Shown piece after piece: positions 47,641 to 61,244 of a stretch of 64,000 nucleotides of DNA (position 1 is its first letter; each line of letters begins with the position of its first letter). The DNA comes from Colletotrichum lupini (Eukaryota; Ascomycota; Sordariomycetes; Glomerellales; Glomerellaceae), in contig NC_064672.1 in assembly GCF_023278565.1 (NCBI RefSeq), forward strand, positions 5,332,001-5,396,000, in the 5' to 3' direction. The notes under the pieces were generated by a model that saw only the letters and a list, made by a program, of their open reading frames with translations, had not been told where the DNA came from and did not search any database. A program made the translations under genes and the position numbers.

Positions 47641-48744
47641 TTAAAAATAGGAAATAAGTATAAAGCTCGCTCTAATATAGAAAGTATAAATAAAGTAGGC
47701 CTTAATAATTATATAACCGAGGTTACGTAATATATAATAAGGCTATAAATAGTTAAAACTATTATAATTTACTCCCCTAAACGAATATACGTTTAGAAAA
47801 AGCGTACTTAATTACTTATATTATTATAAAAAAGTCTATTAAAAATAGAAAATTAAATATCAATATATAAGAATCTATTTATAAAAAGAATTATAAAGTA
47901 AATTAGTTTATATATAGAGTTATAAATAAGGGGTAAATCGGCCGTAAATTAACCTCCGTATTTATTATTATAAATAATCTTAAGACTATATTATTAATAA
48001 AAAGTACGACTAAGGGACGGCTTCTTATTAACTAAATAATTAACTTATAAGTTAAGAATAATAAATATATAAATTTCTTATTACTACTTATAATACTAAT
48101 TTTCCTTCCCTTTTTAACTTATATTTATATTATTACTATACGTATATATCCTTATTTTTTATTTTTATACTTACGTTCTTATATATATATATATATTATT
48201 AAAAAAAGATTTTTATTAACAATATCGTTTTTATTTAAATATTATTAAAACGATTAATTAAAAACTATGCTTATATTATTATAATACGAGAGGCTAAGAA
48301 GTATAAATACGAAGTTACGGTTTTAAAAAAGAGTAATAGCTCCCTTAGCCCCCTTTATAAGCTTAAAATAGGTAAGTAATATTCCTTTATTTTATATTTT
48401 AATTATAATACGGCCTCGTTTATTTAATATTAATTTAATTATTTTATTAAATAAGTAGCGGCTTTATAACTAAACGAGTTATTTAAAAGGGGAGTAAAAG
48501 CGAGGAGGGTTTATAGCCCCCTCCCTCGCTCTTTTTTAAAAATTAAAAAAACGTCCTCGTTTCTTAAGAGAACGGTATAAATAAAAAGGGTTTATAACCC
48601 CCTCCCTCGCTTTTTTTTAAAAAAAAAAAAAAAAAACTTTCTTTAAAAAAATTAAAAAAGTAAAATAAGTTTATAGCCCCCTCTCTTACCTCTTTTTAGA
48701 CAGTATAAAGTAGTTAATTATATATATAATACTTTTTTAACTAT
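47640..48744. other. RIP-mutated DNA of unknown origin left of the solo LTR
   Basis: AT-rich and stop-filled in all frames. It is probably decayed transposon sequence, but no RT, integrase or terminal repeat was recognised. The right part carries a threefold repeat (listed separately). Confidence 0.4.
48505..48700. repeat. Three spaced copies of a 30-bp motif
   Basis: The core GTTTATAGCCCCCTCCCTCG followed by a T-run occurs at about 48508, 48589 and 48669, roughly 80 bp apart, with A/T-rich spacers. The copies differ mainly by transitions. Origin is unknown; it may be a subterminal repeat of a decayed element. Confidence 0.6.
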
Positions 48745-49264
48745 CGTTATTCTAGCACGTATAGCTTTAACGAGGTAATGCGGGATATTCTTATAAAGAA
48801 TATAAAAAGTGAATATTCATATAGAAGCAAGAATATATGAATATAGGGGAAATAAGCGTATATAAAAGAGGTTTTTATAGTAAAGAGAGTAATATAGTTG
48901 AATTACTATATGAGAAGTTGCTTGCTTAACGAAAGGTCTAAGTAGGCAAATACACGCCTATATATAGGCATAAAAACCTCCTACTAGAATACTCCATTGC
49001 TTATTAATTATGATATAATTAATAAGCGTATACGTAAGTGAATGCGTAATCGTAGTACGTAATTCCGCCTCGAGTAAATTCCAGATTATTCAGTTACCTT
49101 CCAGTACTTTCCATTGCTCACGTAAGCTTATATAAGCAGTATTGCTTACATAATCAATACCTATAATAATCTACAGAAATCGTAGATTAATATGGTATAT
49201 AGTTTGCTTACGTAATATTGATAATAAGGCGAATAATAAGGTAAACAAAGTTACCTTCGTAACA
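48745..49264 (-). repeat. Unmutated solo LTR (copia-like)
   Basis: About 520 bp with normal CA and TG content embedded in RIP-mutated DNA. On the minus strand it begins TGTTACGAAGGTAACTTTG, a typical fungal LTR start, and it has the TGTTA/TAACA-type end symmetry if the left end is at 48745. If it instead begins at 48751, a perfect 5-bp duplication GTTAT (48746-48750, 49265-49269) flanks it. No partner LTR or internal coding region adjoins it, so it is read as a solo LTR. It is unrelated to the LTRs of the two elements on the left. Confidence 0.6.
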
Positions 49265-51049
49265 GTTATTTATAAAACTAATTCTTAATAATAAACCCTC
49301 TTAATATTATCTTTAATACTAAGGTTTATTACGAACTAGTACTTTTACTTCCCCTATTTAGTTATAAATACCTTAAGTATATTAAAAACGCCCTTAGTAA
49401 CTATTTAAATAGTACGTACCTCCCGGGTTCGTATATTAATAATAAATACTAATATTACTAAACTTATAAAAAGTCGGGTTATACCCCTATTTTTAAAAAG
49501 TATATATAGTTCTTAAGTATAAAGTTCTTATATTTTAAATAAGAAGTAATAAAAAAGTTAATAATAGCCGTAGTTATTAATATAAAACTACTTATACTTT
49601 ATAAAATATATTTTAAGCCGTCCTCGTTTTCTTTATTACTTATAACTTAATATATAAACCTTAACTTATATAATAATAGCGTTATATAAGGCTTTTAAAT
49701 ACGACGGTTTTTTAAATAAAAAAAAGGGCAAGGGGGTTTATATAAATAAGGCCCTAATAAGAGAGGTATTTATAAGCGCTCTCTCTATATTAAAAGTATT
49801 ATTAAAAAAACTTATTAAAGACGTAATAATATTAACTATTTTATTCATAAAAGTAAATAATATTTAAATTAAAATTAATATTTTTCTTAGTTTATATATC
49901 TCTCTAAGTATATAGCCCGTATTTAAATTTTTTTTAAATAAATACGCGCTTATTTTTTTTTAAATAAATAGCTTCTTCTTAAGTAACTTAACGGGGTCGC
50001 TAGAGTAACTTTATACTCCCTAGTTATAAGCTACGTTTTTTAATTAAAAACCGGGCCCCCTAGGCCGTTTTATTACTTTTTAAACGTCCCCTTATTTAAT
50101 ATAATTATTTCTTATATATTTTTTATATTTAAAAATAATATAAAATACTTAAACTTTACTCTAAAAAAGTTCTTTATAAAACCGTTAGCTAGTATTTTAT
50201 TTATTAATATATAAACTACTTAGAATAAGCTTATTAAATATTCTTATTATAGTTATATATTTTAAATATTAACGTAATATAAGCGAGTTAAAATACGTTC
50301 CCCTTTTTCTATTATAAGTTTAATTATTTAATAATTATTATAATATACTTTTTATATATTACTAAGCTCGAGTAAAATATTTTTAAAAAAGTCTTTAAAA
50401 ATAAGTATTTTTTTAATTATATATTCTAAGCTTAGTAGTTCGGCCTCCGTAATTAACGTAGTTATTATATTCTAATAAACTACTTTTTACTAAATAAGGC
50501 TATTAAAAAAGGAGATTATAAAACCTTATAAAGATTTTTAGGTCTCTTTATTATTTATAAATAAAGCGTTATTTATAATTAGTAATACTTAACTACCTCC
50601 CGAGATTTTAAAGTATATTACTAAGTATTAAGTATAAAAAGGTATTATATAACTTAATTTATAATAAAATAATACTAATAAGATAGGTTTGTTAAGAACT
50701 AAGAAAGTAGAGCGTATATAAAAGTAATATTAAGCTAAATTATAATCGCTATATATAATATTAATCCGACTTTTTTTTAAAAAAACTTAGTCTCGCTTAG
50801 GAATATAATCCCTAAGCTTTTCTTAATTAGGACCGTTAATAAAGGGGTTATAAAAGTAATAAAGTTAATAAAATCGAACTTCTTAGCTACCCTCTCGAGA
50901 TATTAATTATAAACTAAGTAGATCTTCCTATTTAATTAATTATAAATAACCCTTATTTTAAAATATTACGAGACTAGCCCTTAGTTTTTTATTTTATATT
51001 TCTTTTTAAGTCCCTTAGTTACCTAACTAACCTTATAAACATAGTCTTT

Positions 51050-51450
51050 ATAATAAAAAATAAGAATATTATCTGTATAAAAAAAGAACTAGGACCTTTT
51101 TAATAAAATCTTAGAATAGGCACGGGTCCTCGCTCGTAAATAAGAGACCTAAACTTTTAAAAATTAATACTAACTCCTTATATTATAATAATAGAGCGTC
51201 GTAAGCGCTATATAAAGCCCGCTCGAGTTTAATATATATTCCTAGTTTATAAAAGCTATTTAAAAGCTTATAAATAATAAGGGGGTTACTTAGCTTTCTA
51301 ATTATATTTAAAAAAGCGTTTATAATATTATATTAATAAATTTCTAAATCGAATTAAATAATAATAATTATAGCTACCCTAAACCCTTTGGGGTCCGGTC
51401 CGCCTTATTAGGGGCTATCTTCGCCTTTACGAGTAAGCTGGTTTATTAGG
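51050..51450 (-). pseudogene. Copia reverse-transcriptase remnant
   Basis: The longest legible copia RT stretch in this block, matching the RVT_2 pattern: GFYKPG-like, KLERALY.., LLLWYKEL, a SLGL..SEDPCLF segment and the YTDN catalytic box (second Asp codon changed to Asn by G-to-A). Several TAA codons stand at Gln positions. Confidence 0.65.
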
Positions 51451-51937
51451 GTTAATATCGAGTGTCTTTATTATATAATAAACTTTATAACTAATAATAG
51501 CCGGCCGTAGCTATTACTAAATACTAACGATCCTACCGTAATATATTAATTACCCTCTAAATAGCCGAAAACTACCCCCTATTTTTTACCTTATTTAATA
51601 ACTCTAGAATATCCTTTTTAATCTTTCTTAACCTATTTTTATACTACGTTTTTAGAGTATTAATAGTATTTTAAAGTTAGTTAGGTATTTTAAAGCTATT
51701 ATATTATATAAGCTAGGCGCTTATTAAGGTAATAGCTATATTAATATATATTTTTCCGATCTTCAAGTTAATAATATCTAATCCGTATTCTTTAAAACGG
51801 CCGTGCTATAGTTCGGGGTCCTCTAATATAATACTTATAGGATCGAACTTCTAGCTATTAAGGAAGCCCTAGGGGTTAATAATAATTATGCGTCTTAGTA
51901 TTTTAATAATATATATTTAAAAATAGGTAGACGATTT

Positions 51938-52025
51938 AATAATAATAATAATAATAATAGCAATAGGATAATAGCGATAGGGTAATAGCAATAGGGTAAT
52001 AGTAATAAAGTAATAATAATAAATA
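51938..52025. repeat. AAT/AATAGC-type microsatellite
   Basis: A run of AAT triplets passes into a degenerate array of GGTAATAGCAATAG-like units. It lies within the decayed copia region. Confidence 0.7.
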
Positions 52026-54343
52026 GTAAGGGAAGCGTTTTTCGATTTTAATAAAAGAAACGAGGTAACGAATATATATATATATATATACGAGTTAAAG
52101 TTAAAAGCGTATATTAGTAATAAAAAGGTCGGTATTATTTTTAATAATAGTAACGAGGGTATCTCCGATACTATATTATTATAAACTATTATTACCTAGA
52201 GGGTAGTAAACTTAGCTAAGTAGGTATAAGTTTATAAAATAGTAGCGTCGGGCGCTTAATATTACCATTAATAATCCGTAGTTATAAACTTTATAAAAAA
52301 GAAAGTTAAAAAGTTAGAAAATTTAAAAAAAATAGTCTATCGAGATAGTAGGAGTATTTATTAATACTATGTATTAATATTATATAATCGATATTAAGAA
52401 CCGCCCGAGTAATTAGTAAAAGTAGAATAAAAAAAAAAATAGCTACCCTAAACGTCTTAATAACTAGCGTCGCTACGTAAGTCTTTTCTAAAGGGTATCG
52501 TTCTTAAAAACCCCCCTTAATATAAATTCTCGCTTTATAATAATTAAAATAATTATTACTATCTAGCTTATAATTAAATACCTATTTAAAAAGTATTAGC
52601 TTAGAAATAACCGACGCCTTATTAACTACTTTTTAAGTATTTATTTCCTTTAGTTTTTAGATTTCTAACCGTACTATTTTTACGAATTAACTTCTTAAAA
52701 GTTCTAGTATTTTAAGAACATCCTTTTACTTTTTTAAAAAAATAATTAATTAATCTATATAAATTCAGTTAGATTAAACTATAATTAGTAAAACGTACTT
52801 CGTTTTATTAATTATAATATAAATATAGTAATATAACGTCTAATACCCCTAAGTTACTTTATTAACTACTTTTTATTAATTAAGTATATACGTATTAAAA
52901 CAAGAGTCCTAGTTTTTTTTTACCTAAATATAAAAAGAATACTACTTAAGTCGCTCCCGTTAACTCGGGTCTTAAATAAATACCTTTAGTAATTAATTTC
53001 TTAACCTCTAGCTTTATTTAATATACCTATCCTCTTTCTAACTATATATACTAACTATATTAAAATTACTAACTAAGTCGTTTATTACTCTTATTTTTAA
53101 TATAAGCTCGCTTACTAAAGGGGTTCGTTAAGGTCTAATTAAGTAAAAAGATCCTCTTTATAAAAGCTCTAAAAAGTCTCTATTTTTATTTATATATATA
53201 TTATATTTTTAATCCTCTTAATAAGAGGATCGACTTTTTTTATAACCTTACTTATAACCTTAATTAGCTAAGTAAAGTTCGTATTTAACTCTAAACTCTT
53301 AAAGTCTAAAGTTAGTTTAAAAATAAATAGTTACTTACTTCGTTTACTTAAAAACGAACTAAGCTTTTTTATAGCTTTATTTACTTTTTATAAAATAAAT
53401 ATAAATAATAATAACTACTCTTTGTTATTAATTAATATAGCCTCCTCTTTATTTATAATTCTAAGTAATTAGAGCTTAAGTTCGATTATTATAAATAGTT
53501 ATTAAATCTTATCCACTACGGCCCTCGATTTAAATAAACAAATTATAGTTTTAGTATTATTTTTTAAATAAAAAGCTATCTTATTAAATATTATATTTTA
53601 AATAATAATAATTTCTAAAAACGAAGGGATTTAGATCTTATATAAGTTAAAAGCGTTTAGTATATAACTTATAAAGTACTTAATATATCCCCTTTATTCT
53701 ATTTTAAAACGTCTCTTATTAATTCCTTTTTTATAGTCCTTTTTCAAAAAGTACGCTTTATAGCCGTATATATACGTCTACCCCTAATAAAAATATAAAT
53801 TGCGAGTAAACTTTAGTATATTTATTAATTATTATTACCTAAAATAATAAGCGAACTAAACTTCTTTAGTTTAAACTAATAATAGCTAGTTAGTACGTTA
53901 CCTAGGGCTAATATTATATAAATAAGCTATAGTTAATATAACTTCTACTTAAAGTTCGTTTAATAAGCTAGTTATTAATATTATACTAATTACTTTATTA
54001 ATAATTTCTTAACTAGCTCGTTCCCCTCCTCCGTTTAGTTTTTTATATATAAAAAAGTAATCTCTAAGTCTATTCCTAGCTCCTATACTTATATCTAGAA
54101 ATAAGTTTCGCTATTAATTATAATTATTATACATTCTATATCTTATTAAATTTTATAAATAGCTACGCTTTTTTATATATATACTTATTATTTAAAAAAA
54201 TATAAGACTTTAAATACTATATTATAAGTTTTCGTAACTCGTAAAAAGACAAAGATCCTATTTAAATACTTATTTTTAATTAGTATTAGCTACTTACTTC
54301 GTTTATAAGCTAATAAGTAGTTAAAAAGGTCCTATAAGATTTT

Positions 54344-54893
54344 TATTACGACCTAATACGTATAATAAGGTTAGGGCCTCGCCCTATAGGACCTGCGGTA
54401 GCTACTATACTATATATATAAAAATACGGATTTAGGGTAACTCCTCTTAGAGCAAAAGAACTATAAATAAGTTACGTAACTACGATTATATAATAAAAAA
54501 GGAAAGGACGCTCGTAAATAAGTAAAACGGATAATTATAAATAAATAAAACAAATAACCGTTCGGTAAATAGTTAGATAATAATAAATACAATATTATAA
54601 AAAATATATTTAAAAATAAGATTTATATATAGTATAGACTTAAGCTAGGCTTAAAAATAGACTTTTTATAACTTCTTTAATAATTAACTTAGTATTAAAT
54701 CTTATAATCGCTTTTAGCTATTTTTATTAAAAACCTTTTTTAATAAGACTACGATTAATTACTAGAGCCTTACTTATTTTATAATTTATGAATATAATTT
54801 TAAAAAAGCTATTTATAATTATAATACTATTTACTTAATATTCGTAGCCTTAACTTTTATTAATATACTTCTTATAACTAGCTAGTTATAATA
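54344..54893 (+). repeat. 5' LTR of Gypsy element
   Basis: Starts TATTACGACCTAATACG (TG read as TA) and ends ATAATA. Direct repeat of 61245-61795, with differences nearly all transitions. Confidence 0.9.
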
Positions 54894-55260
54894 CTTTAAT
54901 TACCCCTATTTAATAAGTTTACCTTATAAAAGACTAACTAAATAGTATAAATATATCGACTACTAATAATAATAATATAGCACAGCTTATTAAAGTAGCC
55001 ATACTTATTATTTAATAACTATATAATATAATACTTAAACTTAAAAATAAAAATAAGTAATTTTATACTTAGCTTATAATACCCCGACCTCTTTTAATAC
55101 TTAGAACTAAGTACCCTAAACCGGAACCTTATAACGGGTCCCTAAATACTCTCTAAGGATTCCTTACTTAAACTAAGGCTTATTTATATTATTATAGAAC
55201 CTTTTTTATTATTAAAGCTAATAAGGTTTATTATATAGCTTTATTTTTTAAAAAAGATAC

Positions 55261-58200
55261 TCTCGCTTAGTTCGAACCCTTTATAAAAGACTACCTCGAG
55301 AACGAACGTAATATTTAGGACGAAAATATTAAAAAGATCTTTAATAACTATAATAAGTTCGAGAAAAGACTTAAGGAAACTTTTAGTAATCCTAATAAAG
55401 AACGAATTACTAAACGAAGGCTTATAACTCTTATATAAAAGGGATTAGTTAATAAGTATATATTTAAATTTAAATAAATTACTTCTAAGCTTAACTAAGG
55501 TAATAAAGTACTTATAGTAGCCTTTTATCGCAGCTTAAAAAAAGAAATTAAAAACGACCTTTTTTAATAAAACCGGCCCGATAAACTCTATAATTATATT
55601 AATATAATTATTAAAATTAATAATTAACTTTACGAACGACGCCTTAAATAAAAAGAGTAAAACGCTTAAAATAACCGATCTAAGCTTAATAATAAACATA
55701 AGTATAAACTAACGACTATTATAATTAAATATTATAGCGGACTTATAAATCTTAGCGTTATTAAAAAAGAATAACCTCGCTAAAAAAAGGACTTTAAGTA
55801 CTATAACTATAATAAGCTAGGATATATAGTTAGAGACTATTAATAATCTAAGCGTATTTAATACTAACCTATTTTAAAAAAGCGAGTTAATACTACGAAT
55901 AAAGAAGTTTTTTATAAATAACTTTTATAAATAGCTTATTATAATAATAGCTACTTTACTTACTAAGATAATAAAGAATAAATAGAATAGTACCCTAAAT
56001 AACCTAAAAATAATAAACGATCTACTTTATTACTTATTAAAACTTTAGTAATAGTAATAAAAAGAAATACCCGCTTATTAACCCTATACTCTTAGAGAGA
56101 ATAATATTAAATATTTTATTATACTTTCTTAGATTTATAAAAATATAAAAAAGAAAAGTAAAACGGACCCTATTATGAAGAATATACTTAACTTTCTTAA
56201 AGGACGAATTAAATAAAAACTCCTAATTAATATAAAGGAGTAGTTTTTTAAGCTTAAAAAAAAGGACCTAATATAAAAAATATTATAAATAGCCTCGTAT
56301 ATATAGCGTAATAAAACTATATAAACTAGAAATAATTTATTAAGTTTAAAAAAGAACTTAATTTAGATAAAATCCTAACTAAGTCTATTTATATAATATA
56401 AAAAGTAAATAGTAATAGAAAATTTATTTATAAAGTTAGGGAGTAGCTTAAAGACCTTTTATATAAAAATAAGATTAAAGTATTTAAAAAACTAACTCTT
56501 AACTTCGGAGTTATAAAAAAAAGAAGAATTAACTTTAACTTTAAAAAAAAAATTATTAAAGTTAAAACTAGTTCTTTTTATTTTAATAAAGTAGAATTAT
56601 TTTATAATTCGGACGAACCTCGTAACGTTACTTAACGACGTACTTAGATAGAGATCGATTATAAAGTACTACTTAGCGTTAATAATACTAATTTTAAAAA
56701 AGACAACCACGAACTATAATATAAATATATTTATTTATTCAAAAATAACTAAACTATTTAGTTCTATAGAATTAAAGAACGTAAAAAGGTTATAATAACC
56801 CCCTATATAAATAAAAACTACTCTTTACTTAACCCTAAAAACCCTTTTTATAAGGAATTATTTTAGGTAGAATACCTAAATAATAAATATCTTTAGTACT
56901 TCGTATATAAATAAAATAGTCGTTTTTACTTATAAAAACGCGATAATAAGCCTATTAAAAATATTTATATAAAAGACTAACTACTTAGTTAGATATCACT
57001 AAGCTTTAATAATAATAATAAAATAATATTTAGCCCAAACCCTAACTTCTTTATAAAGTACCTTAATAGCGAATATATAGATTAGGAAGACTATAAATAT
57101 AACTACTACTAAATTTATTATATTAAAAAAACTAAGGTATAGAGGGAATACTAAGAGAAATATAAATAAAGGAACTGTTTAAAAAGATAAATAATAAAAA
57201 ACTAAAAAAGCTAATCGTAAAAGAATAATAAAAAGTAAAAAAGGAAAAAAAGTTTTTATATATAACTAAATAACATAACGACGTATACTTACGAGTTAAC
57301 TTTAATATTTATAAACGAGGATTAAATATTATTATTAATAGCGGCGCATAAAAAACCTATATTTTACTAAGAATAGTAAACGAACTTAATTTATTATAAG
57401 TATAAAAGGATAACTTATATTAACTATAAATAATAAAAAGAGAATAAGTTAACTATAATTATAAATATATTAATTAAGAGACCGTATACTTCTTAATATA
57501 TATTAATAATTAATAAGAATAACTATAATATAATATTATAAAAATTAGAAATATCGACGTTATCTTAGGAATTTCGTAATTATAAAAGTATAATCTATAG
57601 ATAAATTAGATTATTAACTAGGTTTTCTAAGAAAATCTAGTTACTAAACGACTTAAAAAAAAAAGGGTTTAAACGGATTTCTAAGAACTCCTAAAGAACG
57701 AGAATAAATATAATATATAGCTTTTATTAAAATAGTAAAAAGCTTTAGGAAGTTTATAACCGGTATTAACGATTAGGAATCGTAACGATTCTAAATTATA
57801 CTTAAAAAGTACTAAATATATATAAAACTATTTATAAAACTTAAAGAAATAGGATTATTAAAATATAATAGTTAGGATATAAAAATTAAACTTAAAAAAG
57901 GAATATAACCTGGGTTCTATTTAATATACTTAATAAATTAAAAAGAATAAGAGTATTTTAACAAATATATTAATAAGAAACTTGAGAAGGGATATATTTA
58001 ACTATCGAATTCTTTTATTAAATTCCTCTTATTCTTTATATTAAAAAAAGAAAGAAAATTAAGACTTATTATTAATTATAAGAGACTTAACGAAATTATA
58101 GAAAAGAATTATTACCCCTTATTACTTATTACTAAGCTTAGAGATTTATTTTATAAAGCTAACTAGTTTATTATTATAGATCTCAAGGAAGTATTTAACT

Positions 58201-60530
58201 AAATTTAGATTAAAAAAAGAGACGAATAGAAAATAGTATTTTAAACTTATAAAGGACTCTTTAAATACCTCGTTATACCCTTCGGACTTATTAATATTCT
58301 AATAACTTTTTAAATAATAGTTAACTACGTATTTTAGAAATACGTCGATATTTTTATTATTATTTATATTAATAATATTCTTATCTTCTTCCCTAACTTC
58401 GAAATATATAAAAAATATATTTATATAGTATTTTAAAAACTCTAAAACGCTAGATTATATACCGAACTTTTTAAATACGAGTTCTATATATAAAAAGTAG
58501 ACTTTTTTAAATATATTATTATACTAAGATAAATCTATATATAAATATTAAAAATAGAAGTAGTTAGGGACTAGCCTATACTATAAAACGTTAAAAACGT
58601 ATAAAGATTCTTAAGATTTATTAATTTTTATTAATAATTCTTTAAAAACTATACTAATATAGTTAAACTTCTTAACAACTTAATATAAAAGGATACCCTA
58701 TTCGTTTAGGATCTTAAGTATAAAAAAGTATTTATTAAAGTTAAGAATATAGTCGTTTCTAAACTAGTTATTATAATCCCGGACCTTTAAAAACTTTTTA
58801 AAATTAAGACTAATACTTCGGACTTTGCTATAAGAGCGGTTTTAAAATAATAAGATAAATAAAAAAAGCTTTACCTATATTACTTCTATTCTAAAGTATT
58901 TTATAAAATAGAATTAAATTAGTAAATTTATAATAAGGAACTAATAGCTATTATTAAAGTATTTTAAGAATAGAAACTATAGTTATCCGGAACTAAATAT
59001 AAAATTATAGTTTATATAAACTATAAAAACCTTATAAACTTTATAACGAATAAGAATCTAAATAAATAATAAGTTAGATAGAGCGAATTCCTATCTAAGT
59101 ATAATTTCTAAATTATTTATTAAAAAGGTTTAGAAAATAATAAAGTAAACGCTCTTAGTAAAAGACTTAATTATAAAGTCGCGGTCCCTAAAAAAATATA
59201 AGTTATTTTTAAAAAGGAAAAAAACGGTAGCCTTATATTAACTACGAAGCTCCTTATAATAACTAAAAAGATTAATACTAACTTAATTAAAAAATAATCC
59301 CTAAGCTTATTATAAAAATTTATAATATACCGGTATATAGTTACTAAGGAATTACTAAAACGTAGAAACGGATTCGTTAATATTATAATAAATTCGTTAT
59401 ATATATTAAAATTATAAAAGTAATTAAAAACTACGCGATTTATAAAAAAAATAAAAATAGCCTATATAAGCTTTATAATAAGTTATAACTATTATAACTA
59501 CTAATAAAAGTATAGTAATTAATTATATAGGACTTTATTATTAAACTACTAAAGTCTAGAGAACTATTTACTAAAGTATAGTATAATAATATTTTAATTA
59601 TAGTCAACCGACTTACTAAGTTCGTATATTTTATTCTCTATAAAGAATTAAATACCGTAAAAAACCTAGTATACGTATTTACTAAAGTTATACTGTCGAA
59701 CTATAGTTTATTAAAAGAAATTATTTTTAATAAAAATAAGCTATTTATTTTAAAGTTTTAAAAATCCCTAATTTCGTAACTTAGTATAAATTATAAACTA
59801 TCGATATTATTTTACTCGTAAACTAATAGATAGATAGAAAGGATTAATTAGATCCTTGAGATATACTTTTATTATTATATAAACTACGACTAGGATAATT
59901 AAATAGTATTTTTATTAATAGCCTAGTTCGTATATAATAATATAATTAATAAAAGTATAAAAGAATCTCCGTTTTACTTTAATTACGGATTCTAGTTAAT
60001 AGCGTATAAAGAAATATAATAAGGATTATAAGCTATAAAAGTTATAATAAACGTAAATAAATTTAAAAAGATCTATAAATAAGCCTTACTAAACCTCGAG
60101 TTTATATAATAATATATAAAAAAGAACGCGGATAGATTAAGGATTAGAGAACTATTTTTAAAAAAGGGGGATAGTACTTATCTTTTTTATTATAATATTA
60201 AAATAAAATAACTAAATAATAAATTAAATTATAAAAAACTTAGACCTTTTGAAATTATTAAAAAAGTCTTATTAATTAATTACGAATTAAGATTATTAAA
60301 TACGATATAATACTATCCCGTTTTCTATATTTTATTATTCGAACTTATATTAAGAGGATTATATATAAAGAATTATATTATTATTAAACTAAACTAATTA
60401 GAGTACGAAGTCGAACGAATTATTAACTATAGAGTTAAAAATAAAATATAAGAATTCTTTATTAAATAAAAAAACTACGGATATAAAAAAATATATAAGA
60501 ACTTATTACGAACTTTTAAAACTTTTAATA
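55261..60530 (+). pseudogene. Gypsy gag-pol remnant with chromodomain
   Basis: Legible landmarks on the plus strand: a retrotransposon gag domain from about 55261 (FEPFIKDYLENERNI); a zinc knuckle at 55802-55840 with exact C-x2-C-x4-H-x4-C spacing, all three Cys codons reading TAT and the His codon also TAT; the protease DSGA site at 57337-57348 reading NSGA; RT from about 58010 (KLRLVINYRRLNEI, then IPFGLTN) with the YxDD box at 58365-58376 reading YINN; an integrase core near 59530-59690 (DRLTKF-like, read NRLTKFVYF); and a chromodomain near 60395-60530 (YEVERIINYR, EFFIK, YGY). The Asp-to-Asn changes are GAT-to-AAT, and many Gln codons are TAA. Confidence 0.85.
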
Positions 60531-61244
60531 ACTTCTCAAGGAGTATTAAAATTAAAATTAAATTCAAAACTCTTAGTTATTACGGTATCCTAATTAATAA
60601 TTTTAAAAGTATTATTAGCTTATATTTTATAGGCCGTTAAGGAAGTATTTTCGAAGTCTTTAAAAAACTCCTTTAATATAACTTAACTTTTTTTATATAC
60701 TATTTATTTTTAAAAACGAAGACGCTCTAACTTAGATAACGACTTATTTAATTTAGCCTAGGCTTATTAATAAGCCTTAGCCTTTTTTTATAACTCCGTA
60801 GCCCTTTCCTAAAACCATAACTTTTTTATTTCTTTTTTATAATTAAAATAATTAAACTCCGTTACTAACTAATTAACTATACTTAGTTAACTAAAATTTA
60901 TAAATAAAAACGTAATACTTACGAATATAAATAGTATTAGCGAACGTATTATATAAAATACTTAAATAATAATATATTCTATAAACCTCGGAATTAAAAA
61001 GAACTAAATAACGGACCCCTTACGAGTAATAATTTAAATAAGGTATTATTTTTATACTTTCGTTAAAAAAGCGAATAATACATAATAATTTATAATAAGA
61101 CGTAGCTATTAAAAATTTCGATTTTTTAATTCGACCTAATATCGTATTAATATATTTTAAAAAAACACTTAATAATTCTCTAACTTAAGAATAGACGACC
61201 TATTTATAAGCCTAGAGGACTAGACTTTTAAAAAGAGAAGCTAA

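Larger units (their letters stand above)
49270..54343 (-). mobile_element. RIP-degraded copia element, 3' (pol) part
   Basis: The minus strand carries a recognisable copia RT: KLERALYSAYDALLLWYKEL near 51170-51250 and a YxDD box read as YTDN near 51066-51080, with sequence like the RT N-terminus (GFRVAIIIII.FDLE, the dot marking a stop) up to about 51450. RNase H-like remnants (TKAELLSLEY type) lie near 50150-50450. Integrase should lie at about 52000-54000 but was not resolved. The element continues beyond the nested Gypsy insertion at 61796 and leaves the window at the right. The 3' LTR could not be delimited; the left coordinate is approximate. Confidence 0.65.

Noticed and set aside
47640..54343. 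LINE-type (Tad) element
   Set aside because: The legible RT on the minus strand has copia features (LERALY, LLWYKEL, YTDN) and is followed by RNase H-like remnants, not a LINE order.
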